From Paenibacillus bouchesdurhonensis (GTDB lineage Bacteria; Bacillota; Bacilli; Paenibacillales; Paenibacillaceae): 64,000 nucleotides of DNA. The notes beneath the pieces are model-generated. The model searched no databases. It was not told the origin of the DNA and worked only from the letters and a program-made list of their open reading frames with translations. The stretch lies in NCBI RefSeq assembly GCF_900155685.1, contig NZ_LT732548.1:1942696-2006695 (forward strand). Direction: 5' to 3'. Both the position numbers and the translations under genes were made by a program. The stretch's first letter is position 1, and the number at the start of each line of letters is the position of its first letter. Positions 11,101 to 17,932 of the stretch are shown here, one piece after another.

Positions 11101-11331
11101 ATTACTCGTGCGGAAATGGTAGCAATTCTTGCTCGTTTAACGAATTATGTGCCAGCAGAATCATCCCTATTCTCTGATATTGAATCTAGCTGGGCAGCAG
11201 ATGCGATTGATGCGTTTGCTGTGGCTGGAATCGTGTCAGGCAAGGGAGACGGTAAATTCGCCCCTGCTGATGCAGCATCTCGCGCGGAGGCTGTTGCGTT
11301 CATTGTTCGTCTACTAGATAAGTTGAACTAA
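5167..11331 (+). CDS. giant secreted SLH protein with alginate-lyase-like domain, discoidin-like modules and Big2 repeats
   Basis: This 2054-residue protein has a signal peptide (about 1-38) and a polysaccharide-lyase-like (alpha/alpha) domain (about 50-460) with HTGIPLNRMV, HDNNHFMNQH and HVEMGRDQAHGAGD, the Asn-Asn-His and Arg/His-rich patterns of the alginate-lyase superfamily. Then come a beta-sandwich region (about 480-615), an He_PIG-type Ig domain (about 618-706), a helical linker, an F5/8C-like domain (about 775-915), a duplicated roughly 250-residue module whose C-terminal half is again discoidin-like (about 920-1165 and 1167-1420), four Big2 Ig-like repeats joined by Glu-Pro linkers (about 1421-1793), a Pro/Glu/Ala-rich linker and three SLH domains (about 1870-2050). 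It is predicted to be held on the wall by pyruvylated secondary polymers and to cut a uronate-containing glycan. The exact substrate is unknown. GGAGGTG precedes the ATG. Confidence 0.88.
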   Translation: MKSTINFNNLWKRLLMICLAALMLVPYVTIQPVSVSASPGSDYQVEIFESESNGFTHPGIGVTKSILENMRTQVLAKKEPWYSYYQAMTVSSAASKTVTSSNASSSDPTKPASYAFNSQGFNSRFIQDGLKAYTQTLMYVVTSEEVYRKNAMEIIRIWSQMDPDQYEYFNDAHIHTGIPLNRMVTAAEILRYTSFQDESLAWTEEDTANFTNNLINPVIETFQHDNNHFMNQHLYPLLGSMAGYIFTDNRERYDEAVEWATVNKTALNQGFNGSIKRLFRLVETNEATGEALDSPRVQHVEMGRDQAHGAGDLTNAAILARMFYAQGTKVDPIEGTVSGEDHAVGYYEFLDDRVLKAADYFWQFMLGHDTPWTPVAHSIFPDGEVKGIYYKISDLYKGRTNTALFWDMYYYYKYVRDVDVAEEAPYFYEAFVKRNPSNYYYQGNFTQAWESVDGGGDFWLYIPQEAEVEGTRYLPKEQDAAFVELEERYTAFDQSTQVTQDAEVSYVEFNSTSEGSKIAVHNLAFGNRGSSSLVGVKFRSNGPAVLELSTGFNAEPYHTLTLPDTQNEWRYMTFDMGISHVSYGQLHGDFSLVYMNVKGEGTTVGIDHFHVKAGEQLTPPIFNTGKSDLAIDVFVGAPLQLDFSATDSGSSDALTYNMADLPNGASLNANTGEFLWQPLQSGSYSFVVEAFDGTTLETKNVTITVAVDRAAAVEAIRSLYDPNMLYETASLRYFNQVLSETENQLEIANDQQFVEQLKSLKAAAENLQWLTPLLKDGSMDYSHIVTSTFGDSISLLVDDNDNSFPVYSLAPDLYHVVDFGPDYKVTAEAFGFEGRMNFDDRMAGTTVYASNDGVNWTRITPGQTAFTSEMSMIEVAKEYQNSQFRMFKIQMIDPQPDVLHGKISNMLELSEFRFFGLRHETNNQLASVAISSEQGVKGRIVKGDNVKLTFEAKEEISDVRVMIQGLEAGTQTEDNIHFTAVAAMGDEAATGTIAFSIDYLTHDGAAGDTAYFTTDGSKLFLADESDLLSDILDRANLIDSTAGRAAADTLKQTGYLFDNDITTFSDYRFNGGGAGGYITFDFKEGNVVELSSIDLLARQDQYYTRIRGTVVQGSNDNATWTTISSAASSMEEWQQLKITEPGSYRYIRLYNSSGWFGNMAEVKLYGSVTSVSKLETVSISSEQGLRNRIVSGDTVKLLIQAKEAISDVQVMIQGQEAVVSTEDGVNYTATAVMEQGVPAGLVNFNINYRLQDGSDGFPITSTTDFSSLILVDEANAIDNVTSISDLIDSTTGRTAADTLKQVNNLFDSNASTNSDFRAGSSSGSGSYIIFDFRDGNAVQLSTVELLARQDQYFTRIKGTVVQGSNDNATWTNLTVPAASTMEWQTLSISESAPYRYIRIYNSGAWFGNMAELRLHKSEPVALLNLTIAPETVSLKAGDTQALSVAANYSDETQADVTATASYSTSDEAVATVSEAGVVTAVATGTAVITVTYEGESETVDVTVTSAQEPEPEPEPIILEGLTIAPDSVSLRVGSTQALSVTANYSDETQADVTPTASYSTSNEAVATVNETGVVTALSAGISVITATYEGESATVGVTVALVLEPEPEPEPVILEGLTIMPDSVSLGVGSTQALNVTANYSDETQADVTPTASYSTSNEAVATVNEAGVVTALSTGISVITATYEGESATVGVTVALVLEPEPEPEPEPITLEGLTVTPESVLLKAGRTQTLKVTANYSDDTQAEVTASASYTTSNGAVATVSEAGVVRAVSAGTVTITITFEGKTETAEVTVIANTSGGNTDSSGGSNTSQPTEPAAPTEPAEPAEPTQPETAEPEATKPEPSKPEAAAPAEPTPARPVFNDKVDQAFVRAMVERGQNAPAVSFNDVSRSSWSATVIERAARMGFVLGFTDGTFRPDASVTRAEFATMVAKAFGLTPTSNALFSDTQEHWAAKEIAALKEQGILAGYSDGTFRPSQQITRAEMVAILARLTNYVPAESSLFSDIESSWAADAIDAFAVAGIVSGKGDGKFAPADAASRAEAVAFIVRLLDKLN
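7924..9420 (+). repeat. tandem duplication of a roughly 250-residue glycan-binding module
   Basis: Two consecutive units, about 7924-8662 and 8680-9418, share ISSEQG, VMIQG, IDST(A/T)GR, AADTLKQ, LARQDQY and VVQGSNDNATWT in the same order. The C-terminal half of each looks like an F5/8C (discoidin) fold. The nucleotide similarity is diverged, so the duplication is not recent. Confidence 0.75.
9427..10548 (+). repeat. four Big2 Ig-like repeats with Glu-Pro linkers
   Basis: Repeats begin near 9430, 9721, 10009 and 10303. The middle units are almost identical in DNA. The spacing is 288 bp between units 2 and 3 and 294 bp between units 3 and 4, the difference being one extra Glu-Pro codon pair in the linker. 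Confidence 0.85.
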
Positions 11332-11433
11332 CCTTATATTTCTCTGCCTTATAGGCCCTTTAATCCATGGTTCAACTTATATATATATGCTATAGTTTAA
11401 AATTCAAAAATGCATCCGCTTATTTGCAAGACT

Positions 11434-11475
11434 GCCCAGAAGATGGAGATCCCCGTCTTCTGGGCCCTTTTTCCT
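11434..11475 (+). terminator. terminator after the SLH gene
   Basis: GCCCAGAAGA (11434-11443) and TCTTCTGGGC (11456-11465) form a perfect 10-bp stem with a 12-nt loop, followed by CCTTTTTCCTTTTT. Confidence 0.85.
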
Positions 11476-11501
11476 TTTTAAAAGAAAATCGTCGCAACGA
11501 A

Positions 11502-12341
11502 TTAAGAATACACTTTGCGAAAATGCTGTGGTGTCATACCGGTATTCTTGCGAAACGTAGCGACGAAATGGCTTGGATCTCGAAATCCGGTATGCTCCGC
11601 AATCGCGGCGACCGTTAGCTCAGAGCGTCCGGCCAGCAGTTCCTTTGCCTTGTGTATGCGCATCTGCACAAAATAGGCGTATGGCGACAGTCCAAAGGCT
11701 CGCTGAAATAATTTGCTTAATTGGCGTCCCGACATCTGAGCGATTTCAGCAAAATCATCTAGTCCGACATCGCTGTCGCTGAAGCTTTCCTCCATCCATT
11801 TTAATACGGGGATTAGCCTTTCAATATTGCGGGAAGTATACATCTGATTTATTTGACCGTATTTGCTCAGCATGCCCAAAAAACGATAGGCATCGATCGA
11901 CGTTTCGAGTCCGAACATATCTGTGTCTGTATCGAGTCTGGCGAGCATATGACTCAGCAGGGTAACGAATGTTGAATCGGTATCAAGGCGGTATTGCGAT
12001 GAAGTCTGCACGCCAAACGAAGATATAATTTGCGCAGCCGCCTCGCCGCCAAAGGTCAAATAATAGGTGCGCCATCCTTCTCCTGGAGAGGATGCTTCGT
12101 AGCTATGGGGCAGTCCAGGAGGCAGCAGCACTCCTGTCCCTTCGGTCAGCCTGATTGTTTCGTTGGCATAGTTGAGAGTGCCCTCGCCTTCCTCAGTTTG
12201 AATCCAATGATACTTCGGATAACCGTCTGGCCGCGCGATGGGCTCCTGTTCGGGATTGTAGCCGATGCTCTCTACGCTAATCGGCAGTCCGGAAGTGCCG
12301 GACGGCGAGAATACGAAGCGGCGCATCGCTTTTGTTGTCAA
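11502..12341 (-). CDS. AraC family transcriptional regulator, divergent from GH42
   Basis: This protein of about 279 residues has an N-terminal cupin-like ligand domain (GYPKYHWIQTEEGEGTLNY, then LPPGLPHSYEA) and a C-terminal double helix-turn-helix (about 180-279: LDDFAEIAQMSGRQLSKLFQ and AAIAEHTGFRDPSHFVATF). Such regulators usually activate a neighbouring sugar gene on binding a sugar; the GH42 gene starts 127 bp away on the other strand. An AGGTGA ribosome site lies directly on a GTG at 12350, so TTG 12341 at the correct spacing is the better start; ATG 12326 is a further option. A direct repeat at 12369-12401 between the two genes is the probable operator. Confidence 0.85.
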   Translation of the reverse strand: MTTKAMRRFVFSPSGTSGLPISVESIGYNPEQEPIARPDGYPKYHWIQTEEGEGTLNYANETIRLTEGTGVLLPPGLPHSYEASSPGEGWRTYYLTFGGEAAAQIISSFGVQTSSQYRLDTDSTFVTLLSHMLARLDTDTDMFGLETSIDAYRFLGMLSKYGQINQMYTSRNIERLIPVLKWMEESFSDSDVGLDDFAEIAQMSGRQLSKLFQRAFGLSPYAYFVQMRIHKAKELLAGRSELTVAAIAEHTGFRDPSHFVATFRKNTGMTPQHFRKVYS

Positions 12342-12368
12342 TCGGATCACCTGCTTAAATAGAGTTCC

Positions 12369-12401
12369 ATATTATTATATCCCTAATCAATATTATTATA
12401 T
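12369..12401. promoter_or_regulatory. 12-bp direct repeat with a 21-bp period, candidate AraC operator
   Basis: ATATTATTATAT occurs exactly at 12369-12380 and again at 12390-12401. A period of two helical turns on one DNA face is the classical geometry for an AraC-type protein with two HTH motifs per monomer. The right copy ends just upstream of the poor -35 of the GH42 promoter. Confidence 0.55.
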
Positions 12402-12411
12402 ATATAGCATC

Positions 12412-12440
12412 AAGCAAAGAGATTACAATGATAATATAAT
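12412..12440 (+). promoter_or_regulatory. probable activator-dependent promoter of the GH42 gene
   Basis: TATAAT at 12435-12440 is a perfect -10. At the 17-bp position the -35 reads AAGCAA (12412-12417), which is poor. A perfect -10 with a bad -35 next to a direct repeat suits activation by the divergent AraC protein. Confidence 0.5.
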
Positions 12441-12468
12441 TATATTTCATTAAAGGATGTGTATCGCA

Positions 12469-14505
12469 TTGATTAATGATAAACTACCGAAAATTTGGTA
12501 TGGCGGAGACTATAATCCAGAGCAATGGGGACCGGAAGAGTGGAGCGAGGATGACCGCATGTTTAAGCTGGCGGGCATAGATGTGGCGACGATTAACGTG
12601 TTCGCCTGGGCTCTTCTGCAGCCGGATGAGGAAACCTACGACTTTTCGACTTTAGATGCAACGATGGATCGTTTATACAATAATGGCGTGTACGTCTGCC
12701 TGGGAACCAGCACGGCGGCTCACCCAGCTTGGATGGCCAAGAAATACCCAGATGTGACGCGCGTGGATGTACAGGGTAGAAAACGCAAGTTCGGCGGCAG
12801 ACATAACTCCTGTCCAAACAGCCCGACCTACCGCAAGTATTCCGCCCTTATTGCCGGGAAGCTGGCCGAGCGCTACAAGGATCATCCGGCCCTGCTCATT
12901 TGGCACGTGTCAAATGAATACGGAGGCTACTGCTATTGCGATAACTGCGCCAAAGCTTTCCGCGTATGGCTCAAGAAGCGCTACAATACGATCGAGAACT
13001 TGAACAAGGCCTGGAATACACGTTTTTGGGGACATACGTTCTATGAATGGGATGAAGTCGTTCAGCCGAGTGAACTGAGTGAAGAGTGGGATGGAAATCG
13101 CACGAATTTCCAAGGGATTTCCCTAGATTACCGCAGATTTATGTCGGACAGCTTGCTGGAGTGCTACAAGCTGGAGCATGACGAGATCAGGAAGCATACC
13201 CCGAATATTCCGATCACGACGAATCTCATGGGAACCTATCCAGAGCTGGATTATTTCAAATGGGGCAAGGAAATGGACGTCGTCTCCTGGGACAACTATC
13301 CTTCCCTGGATACGCCGATCAGCTTCACGGCGATGAGTCATGATTTGATGCGCGGACTTCGCAGCGGTCAGCCGTTCATGCTAATGGAGCAGACACCAAG
13401 CCAGCAGAACTGGCAAGCGTATAACTCGCTGAAACGCCCGGGCGTTATGCGTCTGTGGAGCTATCAAGCCGTGGCGAGAGGCGCGGACACAGTAATGTTC
13501 TTCCAATTGCGCCGCTCGGCGGGAGCCTGCGAGAAATACCATGGCGCCGTCATTGAACATGTCGGACACGAGCATACACGTGTATTCCGGGAGTGTGCCG
13601 AACTTGGACGCGAGTTGCAGCAGCTGTCCGATAAACTGATTGATGCGAGGACGCAAGCCAAGGTAGCCATCGTCTACGATTGGGAGAACCGCTGGGCTAC
13701 AGAGCTGTCAAGCGGGCCGACCGTAGCTTTGAAATATGTTGACGAAGTTCATAAATATTACGACGCACTTTTCAACCTGAACATTGAAGCCGATATGGTA
13801 AGCGTGGAAGAAGATTTCAGTAAATATGATCTTGTCATTGCTCCCGTGATGTACATGGTCAAACCCGGCTTCGCGAAAAAGGCTGAGAATTTTGTCTCCA
13901 AAGGCGGAACGTTCATAACAACCTTCTTCAGCGGCATTGTTAATGAGAATGATATTGTGACGCTTGGAGGTTATCCTGGAGAACTCCGCTCCCTGCTGGG
14001 CATTTGGGCCGAGGAGATTGATGCTCTGTTCCCGGATCAGAAGAACAGAATTGTTATGAAGCAGCCATGGGGAGAACTGCAAGGCGAGTATGATTGCGGT
14101 CTGCTCTGTGACCTGATTCATTCCGAAGGCGCGGAAGTTCTGGCCGAATACGGCGATGATTTCTATCAGGGCATGCCAGTGCTCACGAAGAATCAATTTG
14201 GCTCCGGTCAAGCTTATTATGTGGCCAGCAGCCCGGAAAAATCCTTCCTGCAGGGCTTCCTGTCCAATCTGTGCGCGGAGAAAGGGATTAAGCCTCTGGT
14301 CTCGGCTGGAGAGGGCGTAGAGTCTGCTCGCCGCGTAAAGAACGGGAATGCGTATCTATTCTTGCTCAACCATAATGCAAGCCCGGCAGAGGTGCAAATC
14401 GGTGAAGCCGAGCAGAAGGATCTTCTTACGAACGAGACGGTTAAAGGTACAGTTACAGTGCCGGCTCGCGGCGTAATGATCTTAGAGAGTGCTTATCAAT
14501 CATAA
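12469..14505 (+). CDS. GH42 beta-galactosidase
   Basis: The 678-residue protein has the GH42 architecture: a TIM barrel beginning with KIWYGGDYNPEQW (residues 6-18), acid/base Glu in HVSNEYGGYC, nucleophile Glu in LMEQTPSQQNW, a trimerisation domain (about 395-600) and a small C-terminal beta domain. The zinc-site cysteines are present (HNSCP, then CYCDNC). There is no signal peptide, so it is cytosolic and releases galactose from short beta-galactosides such as arabinogalactan or galactan fragments. The start is chosen at TTG 12469, because AAAGGATG (12452-12459) is well spaced for it but touches ATG 12457; the ATG start would add MCIA. It is probably controlled by the divergent AraC gene. 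Confidence 0.92.
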   Translation: MINDKLPKIWYGGDYNPEQWGPEEWSEDDRMFKLAGIDVATINVFAWALLQPDEETYDFSTLDATMDRLYNNGVYVCLGTSTAAHPAWMAKKYPDVTRVDVQGRKRKFGGRHNSCPNSPTYRKYSALIAGKLAERYKDHPALLIWHVSNEYGGYCYCDNCAKAFRVWLKKRYNTIENLNKAWNTRFWGHTFYEWDEVVQPSELSEEWDGNRTNFQGISLDYRRFMSDSLLECYKLEHDEIRKHTPNIPITTNLMGTYPELDYFKWGKEMDVVSWDNYPSLDTPISFTAMSHDLMRGLRSGQPFMLMEQTPSQQNWQAYNSLKRPGVMRLWSYQAVARGADTVMFFQLRRSAGACEKYHGAVIEHVGHEHTRVFRECAELGRELQQLSDKLIDARTQAKVAIVYDWENRWATELSSGPTVALKYVDEVHKYYDALFNLNIEADMVSVEEDFSKYDLVIAPVMYMVKPGFAKKAENFVSKGGTFITTFFSGIVNENDIVTLGGYPGELRSLLGIWAEEIDALFPDQKNRIVMKQPWGELQGEYDCGLLCDLIHSEGAEVLAEYGDDFYQGMPVLTKNQFGSGQAYYVASSPEKSFLQGFLSNLCAEKGIKPLVSAGEGVESARRVKNGNAYLFLLNHNASPAEVQIGEAEQKDLLTNETVKGTVTVPARGVMILESAYQS

Positions 14506-14511
14506 ATAACG

Positions 14512-14661
14512 GTGTCCGAAAAGGAACGTGCGGAGCTGTATGACTTATATCTCGCGCTCATTATGTATATTGAATGTGCATATCGACAGTACGCCGACCG
14601 GAATCATCAACAGTGGGCGTTCGAGCAATTACAGAATTGCTTGTCAAAGCTTCAGCGTTAA
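14512..14661 (+). CDS. small hypothetical protein, 49 residues
   Basis: A GTG-initiated frame of 49 codons lies six bases after the GH42 stop and in the same frame. It encodes a composition typical of a real helical protein (EKERAELYDLYLALIMYIEC, later HQQWAFEQLQNCLSKLQR) with heptad-like leucines and two cysteines. No clear ribosome site is seen; translation could be coupled to the GH42 stop. It could also be a gene remnant. It resembles no family I can name. The rest of the gap to 14763 holds no other frame. Confidence 0.4.
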   Translation: MSEKERAELYDLYLALIMYIECAYRQYADRNHQQWAFEQLQNCLSKLQR

Positions 14662-14763
14662 AATGTAAAGGCGACATGTGGAGAGCGGGCACACACCCTG
14701 CGTCTGTGACTCTGAATCAATTAGTCGGCGGAAGCCTAGCATATAGAAAAGTATCCAAAGGAA

Positions 14764-14789
14764 AGGCGCTTGCTCCATGGCAAGCGCCT
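14764..14789 (-). terminator. hairpin at the end of the M42 peptidase gene
   Basis: AGGCGCTTGC (14764-14773) and GCAAGCGCCT (14780-14789) form a perfect 10-bp stem with a 6-nt loop. On the minus strand the stem is followed by TTCCTTT, so it probably ends the minus-strand transcript and may also stop the plus-strand one. Confidence 0.7.
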
Positions 14790-14804
14790 GTTCAACTTAT
14801 ATCA

Positions 14805-15878
14805 TCAGCTGTTTTCGAGAATCGTGTTCAACGTGCTGCGGTCTAGCCCTTGAACGAGCTTGATTAGCAGCTCTTTCGCTGCTGCGTAGTCGTCCGTATG
14901 AATGATCGAAGAGGAGGTATGGATATAGCGGGAGCATATGCCGATGACAGCGGATGGAACGCCAATGCCGCTTAAATGCACCTGCCCTGCGTCGGTGCCT
15001 CCTGGCGAGACGAAATATTGGTATTTGATGCGGTTCGTATCCGCCATGTCCTGCACATATTCGAGCAGGCCCCGGTGCGTTAGCATGGTCGGATCGTAAA
15101 TACGCAGCAGTGTTCCCCCGCCGAGCTTGCCGAAAGCCCGCTTATCTCCGGTCATATCGTTTGCGGCACTGGCATCCAGGGCGAAGAAAATATCCGGCTG
15201 AATCAGATTGGCAGCCGTTCTAGCGCCGCGCAATCCTAGCTCCTCCTGTACGTTAGCTCCACAATATAGAGTGTTCGGGAGTTTCTTATCGTGCACCGCT
15301 TGCATCAGCTCAATGGCCAGCCCGACTCCATAGCGATTGTCCCAGGCTTTCGCCATGATTTTCTTCGGATTGGCCATTGGGGTAAATTCGCAAATTGGGA
15401 CAATTTGCTGGCCTGGCCGAATGCCAAAGGATTCCGCTTCAGCGCGATCATCCGCTCCGATGTCGAGATACATCGTTTTAAGATCTACGGGCTTGTTGCG
15501 CGTGGCTTCATCCAATAGATGCGGCGGGGTAGACCCGACTACGCCGATAATCGTCCGTTCGGAGGTAATAATCTGCAGGCGCTGAGCCAACACCGCTTGG
15601 CTCCACCAGCCTCCGAGCGGTTGAAACGTGATCATGCCGCTGTCTGTAATGCCGGTGACCATGAACCCCACCTCGTCCATATGAGCGGCTACCATGATTT
15701 TAGGGCCCTGCTCATCTCCGCGAATAACACCGAACAGGCTGCCTAGCCGATCCTGTACAAATTCCTCCGTATATGCTGATAGCTTCTCCTTCAATAAAGC
15801 CCGAAGATTTTTTTCGAATCCTGGAGCTGCTGGAAATTCAGTTAATTGTTTGAATAGCGATCGTGTTTGTTCGTTCAT
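14805..15878 (-). CDS. M42 family metallo-aminopeptidase
   Basis: The 357-residue cytosolic protein has the M42 (glutamyl aminopeptidase / PepA-like, FrvX) metal site in order: AAHMDEVGF (His, Asp), KAWDNRYG (bridging Asp), QEELGLRGA (catalytic and ligand Glu), ALDASAAND (Asp) and [10 protein letters not shown] (His). These dodecameric enzymes trim N-terminal residues from oligopeptides. GGAAGGAG precedes the ATG on the minus strand. It stands alone between two plus-strand groups, and no link with the sugar genes is evident. Confidence 0.9.
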   Translation of the reverse strand: MNEQTRSLFKQLTEFPAAPGFEKNLRALLKEKLSAYTEEFVQDRLGSLFGVIRGDEQGPKIMVAAHMDEVGFMVTGITDSGMITFQPLGGWWSQAVLAQRLQIITSERTIIGVVGSTPPHLLDEATRNKPVDLKTMYLDIGADDRAEAESFGIRPGQQIVPICEFTPMANPKKIMAKAWDNRYGVGLAIELMQAVHDKKLPNTLYCGANVQEELGLRGARTAANLIQPDIFFALDASAANDMTGDKRAFGKLGGGTLLRIYDPTMLTHRGLLEYVQDMADTNRIKYQYFVSPGGTDAGQVHLSGIGVPSAVIGICSRYIHTSSSIIHTDDYAAAKELLIKLVQGLDRSTLNTILENS

Positions 15879-16005
15879 CTTCTGTGTCTCTCCTTCCGTC
15901 TATATTTAGTATGAACCAGCTTTTCTGGATTGTCTATGCACCCTCACTTTTGGCAATGCATATATTGCATGAGAGCATGCTGGGAGTCATAGGGAGGCAA
16001 ATGCG

Positions 16006-16083
16006 ATGGAACGATATTCGAAGGACTGGCTATTGATTTGCTTATTGTTCATTTTGCTCGTTATTGTGCTTCAATATTTGTAG
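16006..16083 (+). CDS. 25-residue single-pass membrane peptide
   Basis: ATG 16006 follows a good AGGGAGG site (15991-15997) with normal spacing. It encodes MERYSKDWLL followed by a fully hydrophobic segment, ending in LLVIVLQYL and TAG. The form is a charged N-terminal head and one transmembrane helix, like many tiny Bacillus membrane or spore peptides. No homologue is recognised. An overlapping frame from ATG 16001 gives only 11 codons of mixed composition. Confidence 0.55.
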   Translation: MERYSKDWLLICLLFILLVIVLQYL

Positions 16084-16406
16084 GATTCGCCAAGAAAACG
16101 ATCACGGCATCGTAATCTCCTTGGTCAAAACGGCTGTAGGCGAATGCGAATAGGGAAACAGTTTCTACAGCCGGGTAAACATGCTGAAATATCGATCGGG
16201 GTTAGAGCCGCGTCCAACGGACGCGGCTCTTGGCGCTCGGCTCTTGGTACTCTGGAGCTTGATGCTCTGGAGTACTTGACGATATGGATGATTTACCAAA
16301 CATAACAAGCGTTGATCTGGCGAATAATATGCGGCAAAGAATGAATTAACACGACAAATGGCTGTTTTTTTATATGATGCATAAATGTAGAAAGGAGGAA
16401 TGGCGA
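16084..16406. other. gap before spoVAC with two inverted repeats
   Basis: CGGCTGTAG (16131-16139) and CTACAGCCG (16165-16173) form a 9-bp stem with a 25-nt loop. AGAGCCGCGTCC (16204-16215) and GGACGCGGCTCT (16219-16230) form a perfect 12-bp stem with a 3-nt loop, probably a terminator for the 25-residue peptide gene although the T-run is poor. The AAAGGAGG site of spoVAC is at 16391-16398. No clear forespore (sigma-G) promoter was identified. Confidence 0.5.
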
Positions 16407-16907
16407 TTGCCTGCCAAGAGCAAATCTGGATCTAGAGTTAAGCTTAATTCCTTATCGATGAATGAGCAGGAGTACAAAGAGCTAGCCAAGCAGCACAGAC
16501 CGAAGACGAATATCGTCGGAAACTGTCTCAAGGCCTTCCTAGTAGGCGGCACAATCTGCTTGATCGGCCAGTGCATTCAACAATTGTTCATGACATTTAC
16601 CAAAATGACGTCCCAGGAGGCAAGCAGCCCTACTGTTGCCGTATTAATCATTATTTCCGTCGTTCTGACCTCGCTGGGGGTATACGATAAAATCGGACAA
16701 TGGGCGGGAGCCGGGTCGGCGGTGCCTGTTACGGGCTTTGCGAACTCGATGTGCTCGTCGGCCATTGAATCTAAGGCGGAAGGAATCGTACTTGGTGTCG
16801 GCGCCAATATGTTCAAGTTGGCAGGTTCGGTTATTGTGTTCGGCGTAGTGGCTGCGTTTGCTGTAGGTGTCGTGCATGTCATTTTTGGATTGGGGGGCGT
16901 GCATTAG
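16407..16907 (+). CDS. spoVAC: stage V sporulation protein AC
   Basis: This 166-residue inner-forespore-membrane protein is part of the SpoVA channel that moves Ca-dipicolinate into the forespore and out on germination. SpoVAC is the mechanosensitive member. The family text is clear: EYKELAKQHRPKTNIVGNCL, AFLVGGTICLIGQ, then AGAGSAVPVTGFANSM, with three or four transmembrane segments. The start is TTG 16407, eight bases after AAAGGAGG; the ATG at 16374 would read through that ribosome site. spoVAD starts 2 bp after the stop. Confidence 0.92.
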   Translation: MPAKSKSGSRVKLNSLSMNEQEYKELAKQHRPKTNIVGNCLKAFLVGGTICLIGQCIQQLFMTFTKMTSQEASSPTVAVLIIISVVLTSLGVYDKIGQWAGAGSAVPVTGFANSMCSSAIESKAEGIVLGVGANMFKLAGSVIVFGVVAAFAVGVVHVIFGLGGVH

Positions 16908-16909
16908 CA

Positions 16910-17932
16910 ATGTTAATCGGCTCGCAAACCTGGAGGTTCGACTCTAAACCTGTCATCATCGGCGCGTCTGCAGTCGTTGGCCCTGAAGAAGGAGCTGGCC
17001 CGCTGTCGGCTGATTTCGACTTCAGCTATGACAATCTTGAAATTGACGAGAAAACGTGGGAGAAGGCTGAGCGCAAGCTGCTGGAGCACGCCTCCGCTCT
17101 AGCGCTTGTTCATGCCGGGATTTCCAGGGACGAGCTGCAGTTTTTTATCGGCGGGGACTTGATGAATCAAATCATTAGCACCACATTTGCAGCGAGAAAG
17201 ATCGCGGTTCCTTATCTTGGCGTATTCGGAGCCTGCTCCACCTCTATGGAAAGCCTTGCCCTGGCTGCGCTTATTGTCGATTCAGGAGGGGCACAGTACG
17301 CGATGGCTGGAACCGCCAGCCATAACTGCACAGCGGAGAAACAGTTTCGTTATCCGACCGAATACGGCTCGCAGAAGCCGCCGACTGCACAATATACGAT
17401 TACGGGCGCGGGTTGTGCCGTCGTATCTGCACAAGGCTCGGGGCCGAGAATCACCCATGCAACGATCGGAAAAATTCAGGATCTCGGCGTGAAAGACCCC
17501 TTTAACATGGGAGAAGCCATGGCTCCGGCTGCGGCAGATACGATCGTAGCCCATTTTCGCGATACCGGCCTTACCCCGTCTGATTACGATTTGATCGTTA
17601 CAGGGGATCTGGCTTCCGTCGGACATGCCATTGTCAAGGATATGCTGAGCAAAGACGGACTATCCCTGGCTGGAACGGAATTTAACGACTGCGGCCTTAT
17701 GATTTATGACCGGGAGAAGCAGCCTTATGTCTTGGCTGGAGGCAGCGGGTGCGGATGTTCTGCAGTAGTCGCTTACGGACATATTCTGAAAAAATTAAAG
17801 CAACGAGAGCTGAGCCGCGTGCTCGTTATTGCGACAGGAGCCTTATTGTCTCCCTTGTCTTATCAGCAGGGGGAGAGCATCCCCTGTATCGCACATGCGG
17901 TCGCTCTGGAAATGGAGGAAAGCGAAAAATGA
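16910..17932 (+). CDS. spoVAD: stage V sporulation protein AD
   Basis: The 340-residue protein has the thiolase-like fold of SpoVAD, the dipicolinic-acid-binding component of the SpoVA complex. Characteristic text: GSQTWRFDSKPVIIGASAVV at residues 4-23, then GVFGACSTSMESLALAA, SHNCTAEKQFRYPTEYG and ALLSPLSYQQGESIPCIAHA. There is no membrane segment; it sits on the membrane surface. The length is normal for the family. Its last codons overlap the spoVAE start (ATGA), as expected for an operon that keeps subunit ratios fixed. Confidence 0.95.
   Translation: MLIGSQTWRFDSKPVIIGASAVVGPEEGAGPLSADFDFSYDNLEIDEKTWEKAERKLLEHASALALVHAGISRDELQFFIGGDLMNQIISTTFAARKIAVPYLGVFGACSTSMESLALAALIVDSGGAQYAMAGTASHNCTAEKQFRYPTEYGSQKPPTAQYTITGAGCAVVSAQGSGPRITHATIGKIQDLGVKDPFNMGEAMAPAAADTIVAHFRDTGLTPSDYDLIVTGDLASVGHAIVKDMLSKDGLSLAGTEFNDCGLMIYDREKQPYVLAGGSGCGCSAVVAYGHILKKLKQRELSRVLVIATGALLSPLSYQQGESIPCIAHAVALEMEESEK

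Noticed and set aside
14574..14846. 90-codon plus-strand frame downstream of GH42
   Set aside because: It crosses the inverted repeat at 14764-14789 and enters the antisense of the M42 gene; composition is not protein-like.
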